From Tsukamurella sp. 8F (GTDB lineage Bacteria; Actinomycetota; Actinomycetes; Mycobacteriales; Mycobacteriaceae): 64,000 nt of DNA. The DNA lies in the NCBI RefSeq assembly GCF_029167375.1, contig NZ_JARFTP010000017.1:1-64000 (forward strand), in the 5' to 3' direction. The notes beneath the pieces are model-generated. The model had not been told where the DNA came from, searched no databases, and saw nothing but the letters and a program-made list of their open reading frames with translations. Both the position numbers and the translations under genes were made by a program. Below are positions 8,802-17,581 of this stretch, piece after piece. Numbering within the stretch: position 1 is the first letter of the stretch; each line of letters begins with the position of its first letter.

Positions 8802-9329
8802 TCACTCAGGGTGACGGTCCGTGAGCGTGGCGTGCGCCTTGGTCAGTTCGACGTAGACGCTCGAATTGAGCTTCACGCGTGCCACCTCGTCGTCGGTCAG
8901 CTCTCGCCGGACCTTCGCCGGCACGCCTACGACCATGGACCGCGGTGGGATCACCGTCCCCTCCGTGATCAGAGCGTTGGCCGCGATCAGGCTCTCGGCA
9001 CCGATCACCGCGCCGTTCAGCACCGTGGCCCCCATACCGACCAGGACGTCGTCGCCGACGGTGCATCCGTGCAGGACCGCGTTGTGCCCGACACTGACGC
9101 GCGCCCCGATCGTGCACGGCACGCCCGGGTCGGCGTGCACGACGACGCCGTCCTGGATGTTGCTGGCCTCGCCGATCTCGATCCGCGCCGAGTCGGCGCG
9201 GATCACCGCGTTGTAGTAGACGCCCACCCCGGCGCCGAGATGCGCGTCTCCGATGACGGTCGCCTCCTCGGCGACCCACGCCGTCTCGTCCAGCTGCGGG
9301 GACACGGCCCCGAACCTGCGCACCGTCAT
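8802..9329 (-). CDS. Gamma-carbonic-anhydrase-like left-handed beta-helix protein
   Basis: Trimeric left-handed beta-helix (hexapeptide-repeat) protein of the gamma-class carbonic anhydrase family. Hexapeptide turns such as ATVIGDAHLGAGVGVY and GARVSVGHNAVLHGCTVGDDVLVGMG run through most of its 175 residues. The three histidines expected to bind the metal are present in VVHADPG, VGHNAV and LHGC. Family members include active enzymes and proteins without measurable activity (PaaY-like), so the role is uncertain. It lies about 30 bp downstream of the VIT-family gene on the same strand. Confidence 0.82.
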   Translation of the reverse strand: MTVRRFGAVSPQLDETAWVAEEATVIGDAHLGAGVGVYYNAVIRADSARIEIGEASNIQDGVVVHADPGVPCTIGARVSVGHNAVLHGCTVGDDVLVGMGATVLNGAVIGAESLIAANALITEGTVIPPRSMVVGVPAKVRRELTDDEVARVKLNSSVYVELTKAHATLTDRHPE

Positions 9330-9358
9330 GGCGACCTCCCTGACTCGTCGAGGCCGCC

Positions 9359-10066
9359 TCAGGCCAGCCCCGTGGTGCCGAGCAGCCTACCCACGAGGTA
9401 CGTCACGGCCATCGCGAGCAGTCCTCCGCCGAGCACACGCACCATCGCTCGGCGCCGGTCCGCATCGCCGAGTGTCGCCGAAGCGAACCCCGTGGCGAGT
9501 AGTCCCACCGCGACTGCGAGGACCACCCAGAGGATGCGGTTCCACGCGATCAATGCCGCGAGTATCGGAATCGAGGCCCCGATGCCGAACGACGCTGCCG
9601 ACGACAGGGCCGCCTGCCACGGGCTCGCGAGCTCGTCACGGTCGATCCCCAGCTCCACCTCGAGGTGCGCGCGCAGCGGATCGGCGGCCGTCAGCTCCTC
9701 GGCGACCCGCCGAGCGGTCTCCTCGCTCAGGCCCCGGTCCCGGTACAGCTGGACCAATTCGTCGAACTCCTCGCGCGGCTGCGTGGCCAACTCGTCCGAC
9801 TCCTTGGCGATGAGTGCCTTCTCCGTGTCTCGCTGCGTACTCACGGACACGTATTCACCCAGCGCCATCGACACCGCGCCCGCGACCAGGCCGGCGATGC
9901 CCGCTGTGAGCACCGCCTGCCGGCTCACGGACGCCGCGGCGACGCCGATCACGAGGCCGGCCGTCGAGATCAGGCCGTCGTTAGCGCCCAGCACGCCGGC
10001 ACGCAACCAGTTCAGCCGGTCGCCGACGCCGGGATGGTGCGGTTCCGACTCGTGGGTCGCGGTCAT
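9359..10066 (-). CDS. VIT1/CCC1-family iron/manganese transporter
   Basis: Membrane protein predicted to move Fe2+ or Mn2+ out of the cytosol. The 235-residue protein shows the typical first helix GVLGANDGLISTAGLVIGVAAA, the second helix with SMALGEYVSVSTQRDTE, a cytosolic metal-binding hairpin rich in Glu and Arg (about residues 80-140) and three C-terminal membrane helices. Length and arrangement fit the VIT1/CCC1 family. Probably cotranscribed with the carbonic-anhydrase-like gene. Confidence 0.87.
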   Translation of the reverse strand: MTATHESEPHHPGVGDRLNWLRAGVLGANDGLISTAGLVIGVAAASVSRQAVLTAGIAGLVAGAVSMALGEYVSVSTQRDTEKALIAKESDELATQPREEFDELVQLYRDRGLSEETARRVAEELTAADPLRAHLEVELGIDRDELASPWQAALSSAASFGIGASIPILAALIAWNRILWVVLAVAVGLLATGFASATLGDADRRRAMVRVLGGGLLAMAVTYLVGRLLGTTGLA

Positions 10067-10107
10067 GAGCGCAGTGTAGGACTCCTCAGACGGGGCACCA
10101 CGGACGG

Positions 10108-11703
10108 CTACGACGCGTCCGGCCCTGCGCCGCCGCCGGTCGCACCACCTGCGTCGCCCCCGCCCCCGCTCGCGGAGTCGCCGCTGCCTGAATCCGTGCC
10201 GCCGGCTGCGCTGCCTGCCGCGTCCTTGCTCGTCGACGCGCCGCTACCCGACGCACCGCTGCCCGCGTCCTTGTCGCCGGCCTCCGTCTTCCCCGACGAG
10301 CCCGCCGAGCCCTGCGCGGACCCGGTCCGGTTCGATCCCGAGCCGCTTCCCTCGCTGGACCGACCGCCGGTCGAAGACGATCCGCCCGCGCCCGACGCGC
10401 CCTTGCTCTCGCCCGACTGCTCCGATGCGTCTCGGCCGGATCCCGTCGCAGCGGCGATCACATCGCCGACGACCGTGCTCAGCGTGCCTCCGGTCGTCCG
10501 CGTCGCGGACGGCGCCCGCTCGGTCGTCGCAGGCGTAGCCGCGCCCGACTGCGTGGCAGCAGAGGCCGCTAGCGCATTCGTGTCGGAGCCGCTACCGGTC
10601 GCGTCGGCCCCCGCGGCCCCACTGCTCGCGGCGCCGCCCGGCTGCTTCCCGATACTTCCGGGCGCTACCTGCTCCTGGATGCCCACGACCGTGGGGTTCT
10701 CGACCGTGCCGCCCAGGCCGGTCGAGTATGTGGGCTCGCCCGGCTGAGGTACCGGCACGGCGGCGCTGAGCGCCTTGTCGAAGCTCAACGGCACGTCGAA
10801 TCCGTAGCTCCTGAGCATCTGGCCCCACGGGTTCTGGCCGGTGTCGACCGCGAGGTAGGTCGTCGAGCCGTCGACCCAGGTGCGGGTGGAGCTGCCGTCG
10901 CTGTACTGCTGGACTGTGACGACGGTGCCGTCCGGGCGGGTCTCGGTGGTCGGGTCGCCTACCGGCGTCACATCGGTCGGATGCGACGACGGGAGGAGCG
11001 TGGGATCGACCGCCGCATACGGCGCGATGTTGTCGGCGGTGTACCAGTTGTAGTGCAGGTACGTCCCCGGGGTCGAGTAGAAAACCGTCGCGATCGGGTT
11101 CGACAGGATGTTGCCCATGCTGCACACGGAGTCACCCGCGACGCAGACGTCGGTGGTGCTCGTGTTCTGGAGATCCTTCGTCACGATCGGACCGTAGGAC
11201 GGAAACGACGGCAGGCCTACGGGCATGTTCCAGCGGGCCCCGGTCTGGGGATACGACGGTGCTCCGTACTCGACCAGGGTCAGCTGCCCGTTGGTCGGGT
11301 CCGCCTCGTACAGCCGTGCTGCTACCGCCGCGGCCTCGGTGCCCTGCGAGTACGCGTAGACCGTGACCGGGCCCTGCGCGCCCTTGATCGCGGCAAGGGT
11401 GTTCGGGCCACCGATCTCCGCCGCCTGTTCGTACGTGCCCGTGCCGATCTGCCCGGGCCCGCCGGCGGGATAGGTGACCCGCACGGCACCCGGGCCGGCG
11501 CCCACCGCCTCGGCGAATTTGGAGCCGTCCGAGTCGCCGTAGCCGCCCACGATCACCGGAGTCGAGGCGCCCGCGCGGGCGAGAGCCGCCGGTAGGGCCG
11601 ACGCCGCGTTCGCCGCGGCGGGCGGTGCGGCGGCAAGCATCAGGCCGACGGCGACGGTGCAGAGCAGGGGAGAACACAGCGGTACGCGCGTGATTCGGTG
11701 CAT
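10108..11703 (-). CDS. Secreted PE-PPE-domain protein with Ser/Gly-rich tail (1)
   Basis: Exported protein with a cleavable signal peptide (about residues 1-33, ending AANA) and a PE-PPE-type alpha/beta-hydrolase domain, but no PE or PPE N-terminal domain. The nucleophile elbow reads VYAYSQGTEA. A conserved cysteine pair lies in DVCVAGDSVCSMGN. After about residue 355 the protein becomes a long low-complexity Ser/Gly/Ala/Thr tail of about 170 residues. Such domains act as esterases in some mycobacterial proteins; the substrate here is unknown. It is a paralogue of the next gene upstream. Confidence 0.8.
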   Translation of the reverse strand: MHRITRVPLCSPLLCTVAVGLMLAAAPPAAANAASALPAALARAGASTPVIVGGYGDSDGSKFAEAVGAGPGAVRVTYPAGGPGQIGTGTYEQAAEIGGPNTLAAIKGAQGPVTVYAYSQGTEAAAVAARLYEADPTNGQLTLVEYGAPSYPQTGARWNMPVGLPSFPSYGPIVTKDLQNTSTTDVCVAGDSVCSMGNILSNPIATVFYSTPGTYLHYNWYTADNIAPYAAVDPTLLPSSHPTDVTPVGDPTTETRPDGTVVTVQQYSDGSSTRTWVDGSTTYLAVDTGQNPWGQMLRSYGFDVPLSFDKALSAAVPVPQPGEPTYSTGLGGTVENPTVVGIQEQVAPGSIGKQPGGAASSGAAGADATGSGSDTNALAASAATQSGAATPATTERAPSATRTTGGTLSTVVGDVIAAATGSGRDASEQSGESKGASGAGGSSSTGGRSSEGSGSGSNRTGSAQGSAGSSGKTEAGDKDAGSGASGSGASTSKDAAGSAAGGTDSGSGDSASGGGGDAGGATGGGAGPDAS

Positions 11704-11765
11704 ACCGGGATTCGATCACAGCGCGGTCCGCTTTGCGCGGGATGAGCGGTTACGGCTACCAGGGT

Positions 11766-13460
11766 TCAGGATGCGCCGGCGCCGCCGTGCGTCGATCCGC
11801 GGCCTCCGGCACCGGTTCCTCCGCTGTCACCGCCGCCACCGGAGCTCCCATCCGAGGTATGGCCCGACCCGGTTCCGGTCGCACCACCCGACCCGGTTCC
11901 GGTGGACCCGCCGGAGCCGGCATGCGAGACACCTTCGCCTGCATCGTCGCCGGAGCTAGTCCGCTCCGCACTGCCGCGAGTGCCTCCGGTGACCCGGTCG
12001 ATGATGTGCTGCACCGCGGTGAGGCCCGGCCGAGTCGCGCGATGCGCGCCGGCGTCGCCGTCCGGCTCCGCGGCGTCACCGCCGGACGTGCCCCCGGACG
12101 CCACCTCGCGGCCGGCCGGCTCCGCGTCTTTCGCTTCTTTCGCGCCGCCCGTAGCCGACGACTCCGAGGTCTGCGAGGTCTGCGAGGCCTGTCGGGCCGC
12201 TTGCGCTGCGGAGCCCGCCGACCGCGTTCCTCCCGACGGCGAGACGCCCTCCTGCGAGCCGCCAGGTTGCGGGGCGATGCTGCCCGGGAGCAGGGTCCGC
12301 TGCACGTCGTGCACGGTCGGCATCTTCACCTGTGCGCCCCACGGTGTGCCGGCGTAATCCGCTTCACCTGGCTGAGGCACGGGCACGACCGAGCTCATCG
12401 CCTGGTCGAACTGGCGCGGAACGGGGATCCCGGCCGACCGCGCTATGAGACCCCAGGGGTTCTGGCCCGTGTCTATCGCGATGTAGGTGGTCGAGCCGTC
12501 TCGCCAGGTACGCGTCGTGGACCCGTCCGAGTACTGCTGGACGGTGACGACGGTGCCGTCGGGTCGGGTCTCCTGCGTCGGTGCCCCGACGGGCACGCCG
12601 TCCGACGCCGGCGTCGCCGCACCCGGCGTGATCGGGACGAGCGCGTCTGAATCGGACGGGTCCGGGGTCGCGGGCATGGCGCCCTGGTATTCGGCCAGGT
12701 TCTCGGAGTTGTACCAGGAGCCGTGCATCAGAAAGCCCGGCACGGCGTACACCGCCGCGCCGACCGGGTCGACGAGGATGTTGCCCATCCCGCACGCCGG
12801 GTCGCCGACGACACAGATCGACGTCGTCTGGGTATGGGTGAGGTCGGTGGTATCGGCGGGGCCGTACGCGGGGAGGCCGGGAATCCCCGTGACGATGTTC
12901 TGCCAGACGCCGGTCTCGGGGAAGCTCGGGCTGCCGTCGATCACGAGTGCGACCGGGATACTCGACGTCGGATCCGATTCGTATCGCCTCGCCGCGACCG
13001 CGGCCTCGTCGGCGCCCTGCGACAGGGTGTAGACGTAGACGGGCTGGTCGCCTGCGGCCCCTATCGCGGCCACCGTGTTGGCGGCGCCGACGTCGACGGT
13101 GTCCGCATACGTGCTGTCGGTGATCCCGGTGCCGTCGGAACCGATCGCGGGGAGCCCGCCGCCACCGATCCCCACGACACCAGGCTGGTACACGACCAGG
13201 ACGCGGTCCGCGGTGGGACGCAGCACGCGCCCCGCCTGCTGGCCGCCGGTCGGGTCGCTCGCGCCGCCCACCAGGATCACGGTGCTTCCGGTCGTCCCGG
13301 GCTGCAGCTCGTACCACTGCGCGGCGGCGACGGTCCGCAGCGGCACGAACGAGGTGTTCTGCGCACTCCCCGCGAACACCAGGGCGGTCGCGAGACCGCC
13401 TGCGCCCACCGCGATCGTGGCCGATCTACTCACGGCACACACGCGTCCAGCCATCACCAA
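11766..13460 (-). CDS. Secreted PE-PPE-domain protein with low-complexity tail (2)
   Basis: Paralogue of the neighbouring gene (11703-10108) on the same strand, 62 bp away, most likely a tandem duplicate. The 564-residue protein has an N-terminal signal or anchor segment (SATIAVGAGGLATALVFAG), a hydrolase-like domain with VYTLSQGADEA at the nucleophile elbow, and the matching cysteine pair SICVVGDPACGMGN. The block around TRPDGTVVTVQQYSDGS and TGQNPWG is nearly identical in the two proteins. The C-terminal 170 or so residues are Ser/Gly/Thr-rich with charged patches and differ in sequence between the two. Function unknown; probably at the cell surface. Confidence 0.78.
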   Translation of the reverse strand: MVMAGRVCAVSRSATIAVGAGGLATALVFAGSAQNTSFVPLRTVAAAQWYELQPGTTGSTVILVGGASDPTGGQQAGRVLRPTADRVLVVYQPGVVGIGGGGLPAIGSDGTGITDSTYADTVDVGAANTVAAIGAAGDQPVYVYTLSQGADEAAVAARRYESDPTSSIPVALVIDGSPSFPETGVWQNIVTGIPGLPAYGPADTTDLTHTQTTSICVVGDPACGMGNILVDPVGAAVYAVPGFLMHGSWYNSENLAEYQGAMPATPDPSDSDALVPITPGAATPASDGVPVGAPTQETRPDGTVVTVQQYSDGSTTRTWRDGSTTYIAIDTGQNPWGLIARSAGIPVPRQFDQAMSSVVPVPQPGEADYAGTPWGAQVKMPTVHDVQRTLLPGSIAPQPGGSQEGVSPSGGTRSAGSAAQAARQASQTSQTSESSATGGAKEAKDAEPAGREVASGGTSGGDAAEPDGDAGAHRATRPGLTAVQHIIDRVTGGTRGSAERTSSGDDAGEGVSHAGSGGSTGTGSGGATGTGSGHTSDGSSGGGGDSGGTGAGGRGSTHGGAGAS

Positions 13461-13589
13461 GCCTCCTGAGGGATCCCTGCGCCGAGTACGAGCGCCCAGG
13501 AAGAGTAGGCCCGCGTGCGGTTCCTCGGGGCCGAATCGCCGACCCCGTCCTCCGAACCGACGACAGCCGGCGAATCCGGCCGCGGGCCT

Positions 13590-14324
13590 TCAGCGGCGAA
13601 GCTCGCGGACCATCCCCAGCAGCGCCCTGGTCGCCTTGCGTGCGGCAGGCGCGTCGCCGTCGACGACGGCCTGCACGACCGCGCCGTGCTCCGCCGCGAA
13701 GGAGCCCTCGAGTCCGACGGGCCGATTGCGGATGCTCTCTGTGACCAGCGGGAGCAAGTGGTCGTAGAACTCCAGATAGATCGCGTTATGACTCGCGGCG
13801 ACGACGGCACGGTGCACCGCGACGTCCGCCTCGACCACCGCATCGACGTCCGCGGCGGGTACCTCGTCGACCTCCCAGAAGCGGTCCCGTTCGGCGAGCA
13901 GTCGCTGGAGGTCGGCCACGTCCTGATCGGTACGACGCTGTGCGGCGAGGCCCGCAGCGGTCACCTCGAGCGACTCTCGTAGCTCGAGCAGATCGGACTC
14001 GGCCGCCGCCGCGAAGTACTCGCCCAGGTAGTGGTCCGAGGCCGACAAGACATACGTGCCGGAGCCCTGGCGGCGTTCCAGCATCCCTGCATGTACGAGC
14101 GCCTGAACGGCTTCTCGGACCGTGTTGCGTGCCGTGCCGGTGATCTCGCACAGTTCGGGCTCGGTGGGTATCCGAGAGCCGACCGGCCAGGTCCCCGTCA
14201 CGATCTCGCGGCGCAGCTGATCCGTGACCTGCCCGATCAGGGTCTGGCGTCGCACGGGTTGCACGGTGGTCGAGGCTACCGCGTGCCTCGTCACAATCAA
14301 GCCGAGACTGTTGGGCACACACAT
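13590..14324 (-). CDS. GntR/FadR-family transcriptional regulator
   Basis: DNA-binding regulator with a winged helix-turn-helix (about residues 28-92; GSRIPTEPELCEITGTARNTVREAVQALVHAGMLERRQGSGTYV) and an all-helical FCD ligand-binding domain. In the FCD domain Asp/His residues that usually hold a metal are visible (DVAVHRAVVAASHN and AEHGAVVQAV). It is divergent from an MFS transporter gene 56 bp away and is the likely regulator of that gene. The ligand cannot be predicted. Confidence 0.88.
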   Translation of the reverse strand: MCVPNSLGLIVTRHAVASTTVQPVRRQTLIGQVTDQLRREIVTGTWPVGSRIPTEPELCEITGTARNTVREAVQALVHAGMLERRQGSGTYVLSASDHYLGEYFAAAAESDLLELRESLEVTAAGLAAQRRTDQDVADLQRLLAERDRFWEVDEVPAADVDAVVEADVAVHRAVVAASHNAIYLEFYDHLLPLVTESIRNRPVGLEGSFAAEHGAVVQAVVDGDAPAARKATRALLGMVRELRR

Positions 14325-14380
14325 CCATTCATCCTATGATTCGAGGGAATGAAGATCCCGACACGGAGGTTGGCACGCCC

Positions 14381-15631
14381 ATGACCGCGATACTGGACCG
14401 ACGGCGGGGCCTCGGCAGCCGCTCGACCCGCTACGGCCGCATCCTGGTCGCACTGGCGATCCTGGTGTTCGCGCTATCGCTCCGCACCGCTGTCACCGCC
14501 CTGACCCCGCTGCTCACCGCTATCGGTGCGGATCTCGGGTTCGGCTCGGCCGTCATGGGAGTGTTCGGCATGCTCCCGACGGCTATGTTCGCCGTCGCCG
14601 GCCTGGCCACACCGTGGTTCACGGCACGCTTCGGGCTCGAGCGAGTCACTCTCGCCGCCGTCGCGTTCACCGCGATCGGCATAGCCCTCCGGTCGGTCAC
14701 GTCGGGTACGGCAGGCCTCCTGGCGCTGTCCTGTGTCGCGCTGCTGGGCATGGGTATCGGCAACGTCGTCCTCCCGCCGCTGGTCAAGCGCTACTTCGCC
14801 GACGGAGTCGCAGCCATGAGCACGGCCTACCTGCTGTGCGTCCAGCTCGGCACGACGATCCCGCCGCTCACCGCGGTCCCGCTGGCCGACGCCTACGGCT
14901 GGCGCATGTCGCTCGCGGTGTGGGCGATCATCCCGATCGCCGCGCTGCTGCCGTGGGTCGGCGTCGTCCTCGCCCGCCGCGGGCACGACGTACACGACCA
15001 CACGGGCGAGGCAGCCGGGGAGTCGACCGGAACCGTGTGGCGGTCGCCGGTCGCGTGGGGGATGGCGGCCATGTTCGGCATGACCTCGCTGATGACCTAT
15101 TCGATGTTCACCTGGATCCCCGCGGTCCTGGCGTCGGCCGGTGGTAGCGCCTCGCTGGGCGGGAACATGGTGGCACTGTTCTCGGGTGTCGGATTCGTCG
15201 CGACGTTCGTGGCGCCCGCCGCCGCGACGCGCATCCGCAACCCGTTCCCCGTGGCGCTCGCATGCGCCGCGGTGCTCCTGATCGGGTTCGCCGGACTCCT
15301 GTGGGCGCCCATGACGGCTACCTGGCTGTGGATCACCCTGATCGGCTTGGGCCCGACGACGTTCCCGATGGCGCTGACCCTCATCAACCAGCGCACCCGG
15401 ACCGGCGCGGGCTCGGCGGCGCTGTCGGGCTTCGCGCAGGGGGTCGGCTACACCGCGGCCTGCGCCGGACCGCTGCTGTTCGGCATCCTGCACTCCGCCA
15501 CGGGCGGATGGTCGGTGCCGTTCGGGTTCCTCGTCGGCACCACCGTCGTCATGCTGGTCGGCGCCTTCCATGCCTGCAGACCGCGGATGCTCGAGGACAC
15601 CTGGGGCAGGGCCGGGGCCGTCGCCCGATAG
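14381..15631 (+). CDS. MFS transporter, CynX/NimT-like
   Basis: Twelve-helix major-facilitator transporter of the CynX/NimT (cyanate/nitroimidazole transport) type. The 416-residue protein has hydrophobic segments along its whole length; the MFS loop after helix 2 reads TPWFTARFGLERV. I choose the ATG at 14381 because GGAGG lies about 10 bases upstream; the frame also runs back to an ATG at 14336. Divergent from the GntR gene. Substrate unknown; many of these proteins are drug or organic-acid exporters. Confidence 0.83.
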   Translation: MTAILDRRRGLGSRSTRYGRILVALAILVFALSLRTAVTALTPLLTAIGADLGFGSAVMGVFGMLPTAMFAVAGLATPWFTARFGLERVTLAAVAFTAIGIALRSVTSGTAGLLALSCVALLGMGIGNVVLPPLVKRYFADGVAAMSTAYLLCVQLGTTIPPLTAVPLADAYGWRMSLAVWAIIPIAALLPWVGVVLARRGHDVHDHTGEAAGESTGTVWRSPVAWGMAAMFGMTSLMTYSMFTWIPAVLASAGGSASLGGNMVALFSGVGFVATFVAPAAATRIRNPFPVALACAAVLLIGFAGLLWAPMTATWLWITLIGLGPTTFPMALTLINQRTRTGAGSAALSGFAQGVGYTAACAGPLLFGILHSATGGWSVPFGFLVGTTVVMLVGAFHACRPRMLEDTWGRAGAVAR

Positions 15632-15655
15632 TGCAGCGCCAGTAGGGTGTCCGCC

Positions 15656-16504
15656 ATGTCCGCCGGATCGTTCAGTCAGGTCGATGTGTTCTCCACCGAG
15701 CCGTTCGGCGGCAACCCGGTGGCGGTGGTGCACGACGCCTCCGACTGGTCCGACGACGATATGGCGCGCTTCGCGCGCTGGACGAACCTGTCGGAGACGA
15801 CGTTCCTGCTGCCGCCCTCGACACCGGCCGCCGACTATCGGCTGCGCATCTTCACTCCCGGCGGCGAGCTACCGTTCGCAGGCCACCCCACGCTCGGTTC
15901 GTGCCATGCGTGGCTCGAGGCGGGCAACTCTCCGCAGGGGGAGGCGGTCGTACAGGAGTGCGGGGTCGGGTTGGTCACGCTGCGCGAAACCGGCGCGGGC
16001 CTCGCGTTCGCTGCGCCACCACTGCGCCGGTCTGGCCCGGTGGACGCGGACGTGCTCGCCCGCGCCACCTATGTGCTCGGGCTGACCGCCGACGATGTAC
16101 TCGCCTCGTCGTGGGTGGACAACGGGCCGCCGTGGCTGGGCCTGATGCTGCGGGACGCGGGAATGGTCCTCGGCCTACGCCCCGACTTCGTCGCGATGGG
16201 CGATCTGTTCGTCGGCGTGGTCGGACGGCATCCCGACGGTGCAGAACCCACGGGCGGTCCGGCCGACGTCGAGGTCCGCGCGTTCTGCCCGGGTGCCGGG
16301 GTGAACGAGGATCCCGTGACCGGCAGCCTCAATGCGGGGCTCGCCCAGTGGCTGCTCGGCGCCGGCGTACTTCAGGAGCCGTACACCGCGGCCCAGGGTA
16401 CGGCGATCGGCCGGAGCGGACGGGTGCATGTCACGCGCGACGGGGACGGCACGGTGTGGGTCGCGGGTGCGACGGTGACGCGCATCGCGGGCTCGGTCCG
16501 CTGA
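15656..16504 (+). CDS. PhzF-family isomerase-like protein
   Basis: Member of the PhzF/diaminopimelate-epimerase-fold family, which has isomerase activity in phenazine biosynthesis; most members have unknown substrates. The N-terminus has VDVFSTEPFGGNPVAVV, and the catalytic glutamate is Glu47 (NLSETTF). Other family blocks are RIFTPGGELPFAGHPTLG and GVNEDPVTGSLNAGLA. Length (282 residues) is normal. A GTG at 15647 would add three residues. Convergent with the ADP-ribosylglycohydrolase gene, only 9 bp apart. Confidence 0.86.
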   Translation: MSAGSFSQVDVFSTEPFGGNPVAVVHDASDWSDDDMARFARWTNLSETTFLLPPSTPAADYRLRIFTPGGELPFAGHPTLGSCHAWLEAGNSPQGEAVVQECGVGLVTLRETGAGLAFAAPPLRRSGPVDADVLARATYVLGLTADDVLASSWVDNGPPWLGLMLRDAGMVLGLRPDFVAMGDLFVGVVGRHPDGAEPTGGPADVEVRAFCPGAGVNEDPVTGSLNAGLAQWLLGAGVLQEPYTAAQGTAIGRSGRVHVTRDGDGTVWVAGATVTRIAGSVR

Positions 16505-16513
16505 ACCCGCCGG

Positions 16514-17461
16514 CTAGGCGCCTCCGGCTGCCGCGACCTCCCGCGCGAGGGAGGCCAGTTCGTCGACGCGCATGCGGGGCCAGCCGTGCAGCTTCTCCTG
16601 CCAGTGCCCGGGGACGGCTGCCCGGCCCCAACGCGCGCCGAGGAGGCCACCGGCGATAGCAGCGGTCGTATCGGTGTCGTTGCCCGCACGCACCGCCGTC
16701 TCGAGTGCAGCCACGAGGTGATGCGGCCCGGACGCGTCGGTGGTGCTGATCGCCCACCACGCGGTCTGCAGCGCGTGCACGACCCACCCGTTCTGCGCGA
16801 ACTCCGTAGGCGGGCCGGCCTCGGCGGCATCGAGCAACGGCGACCAGAAATCGCGTTCCACCGCGTCCGCCGCCTCGAGGTAGAGGCGCGGCCCGTCGAA
16901 GGTCCCGGTCACGACGGCGTGCCGGATCGAGTAGGACCACAACGCGCACGCCTGTCCCGCGTGGGGATCGGCATGGGTGAGGTCTGAGACGCGCCTGGCG
17001 GCGTCGACGCACGCGTCCGGATCGTCCAGATACCGGAGGGCGACGGGTGCGGTGCGCATGAGCGACCCATTCCCGCCGGTGCGGCCTGTGCGGGCGTGCA
17101 GGTCGGCAGCGGCGGCCGTCATCGATGCCGCGTCCGAGGCAGCGCGCGTGAGAACCACCCGGGTCTGGTTGCCGATGTCCTTGGGCGCGCCCGCGTACCA
17201 GCGCTGGAACCCGGCAGCGGCCGCGTCGAGCCCGTCGCCGCGCAGGTCTCCGGCGACCGCGCCCTGAGCCACGGCGACCGTCATCGCGGTGTCGTCGGTC
17301 CACTCGCCGGGGGCGAATCCGAACGGCCCGCCGCCCCGCATCCGGATATCGACGCCCGCGCCGGGCACGGTGAACTCGTAGCCCGCCCCGAGCGCATCGC
17401 CCGCCGCTGTCGCCACGAGCACGCCCTCGATGCGGTCCAGAGAGTCTGCGGTGTACTCCAT
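16514..17461 (-). CDS. ADP-ribosylglycohydrolase family protein
   Basis: Enzyme of the DraG/ARH family that removes ADP-ribose from proteins or small molecules using two Mg2+ ions. Motifs seen: GDALGAGYEF, WTDDTAM (metal-binding, residues 54-59), TGGNGSLMRTAP and GNDTDTTAAIAGGLLGARWG (second metal-binding block). I start at ATG 17461 (MEYTADSLDR), which fits the family N-terminus; the open frame extends 17 codons upstream to 17512. Target unknown. Confidence 0.87.
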   Translation of the reverse strand: MEYTADSLDRIEGVLVATAAGDALGAGYEFTVPGAGVDIRMRGGGPFGFAPGEWTDDTAMTVAVAQGAVAGDLRGDGLDAAAAGFQRWYAGAPKDIGNQTRVVLTRAASDAASMTAAAADLHARTGRTGGNGSLMRTAPVALRYLDDPDACVDAARRVSDLTHADPHAGQACALWSYSIRHAVVTGTFDGPRLYLEAADAVERDFWSPLLDAAEAGPPTEFAQNGWVVHALQTAWWAISTTDASGPHHLVAALETAVRAGNDTDTTAAIAGGLLGARWGRAAVPGHWQEKLHGWPRMRVDELASLAREVAAAGGA

Positions 17462-17520
17462 GGCGCGCACGCTACCGGTCGACCGGGGCATGTCCCGGCC
17501 GGCACCCGTCATGAGTATTG

Positions 17521-17544
17521 ATATATGCGCATTCGCTTATGTAT
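17521..17544. promoter_or_regulatory. Possible metal-sensor operator upstream of the CDF exporter
   Basis: AT-rich sequence ATATATGCGCATTCGCTTAT followed by GTAT, containing the palindrome ATGCGCAT (17525-17532), in the gap between the ADP-ribosylglycohydrolase and CDF genes. It resembles sites used by ArsR/SmtB metal sensors, which often control CDF genes. This is inference only. Confidence 0.3.
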
Positions 17545-17581
17545 GGTCGGAGGCGTTCCTGCCCACAAACGAGGAGAGCGG

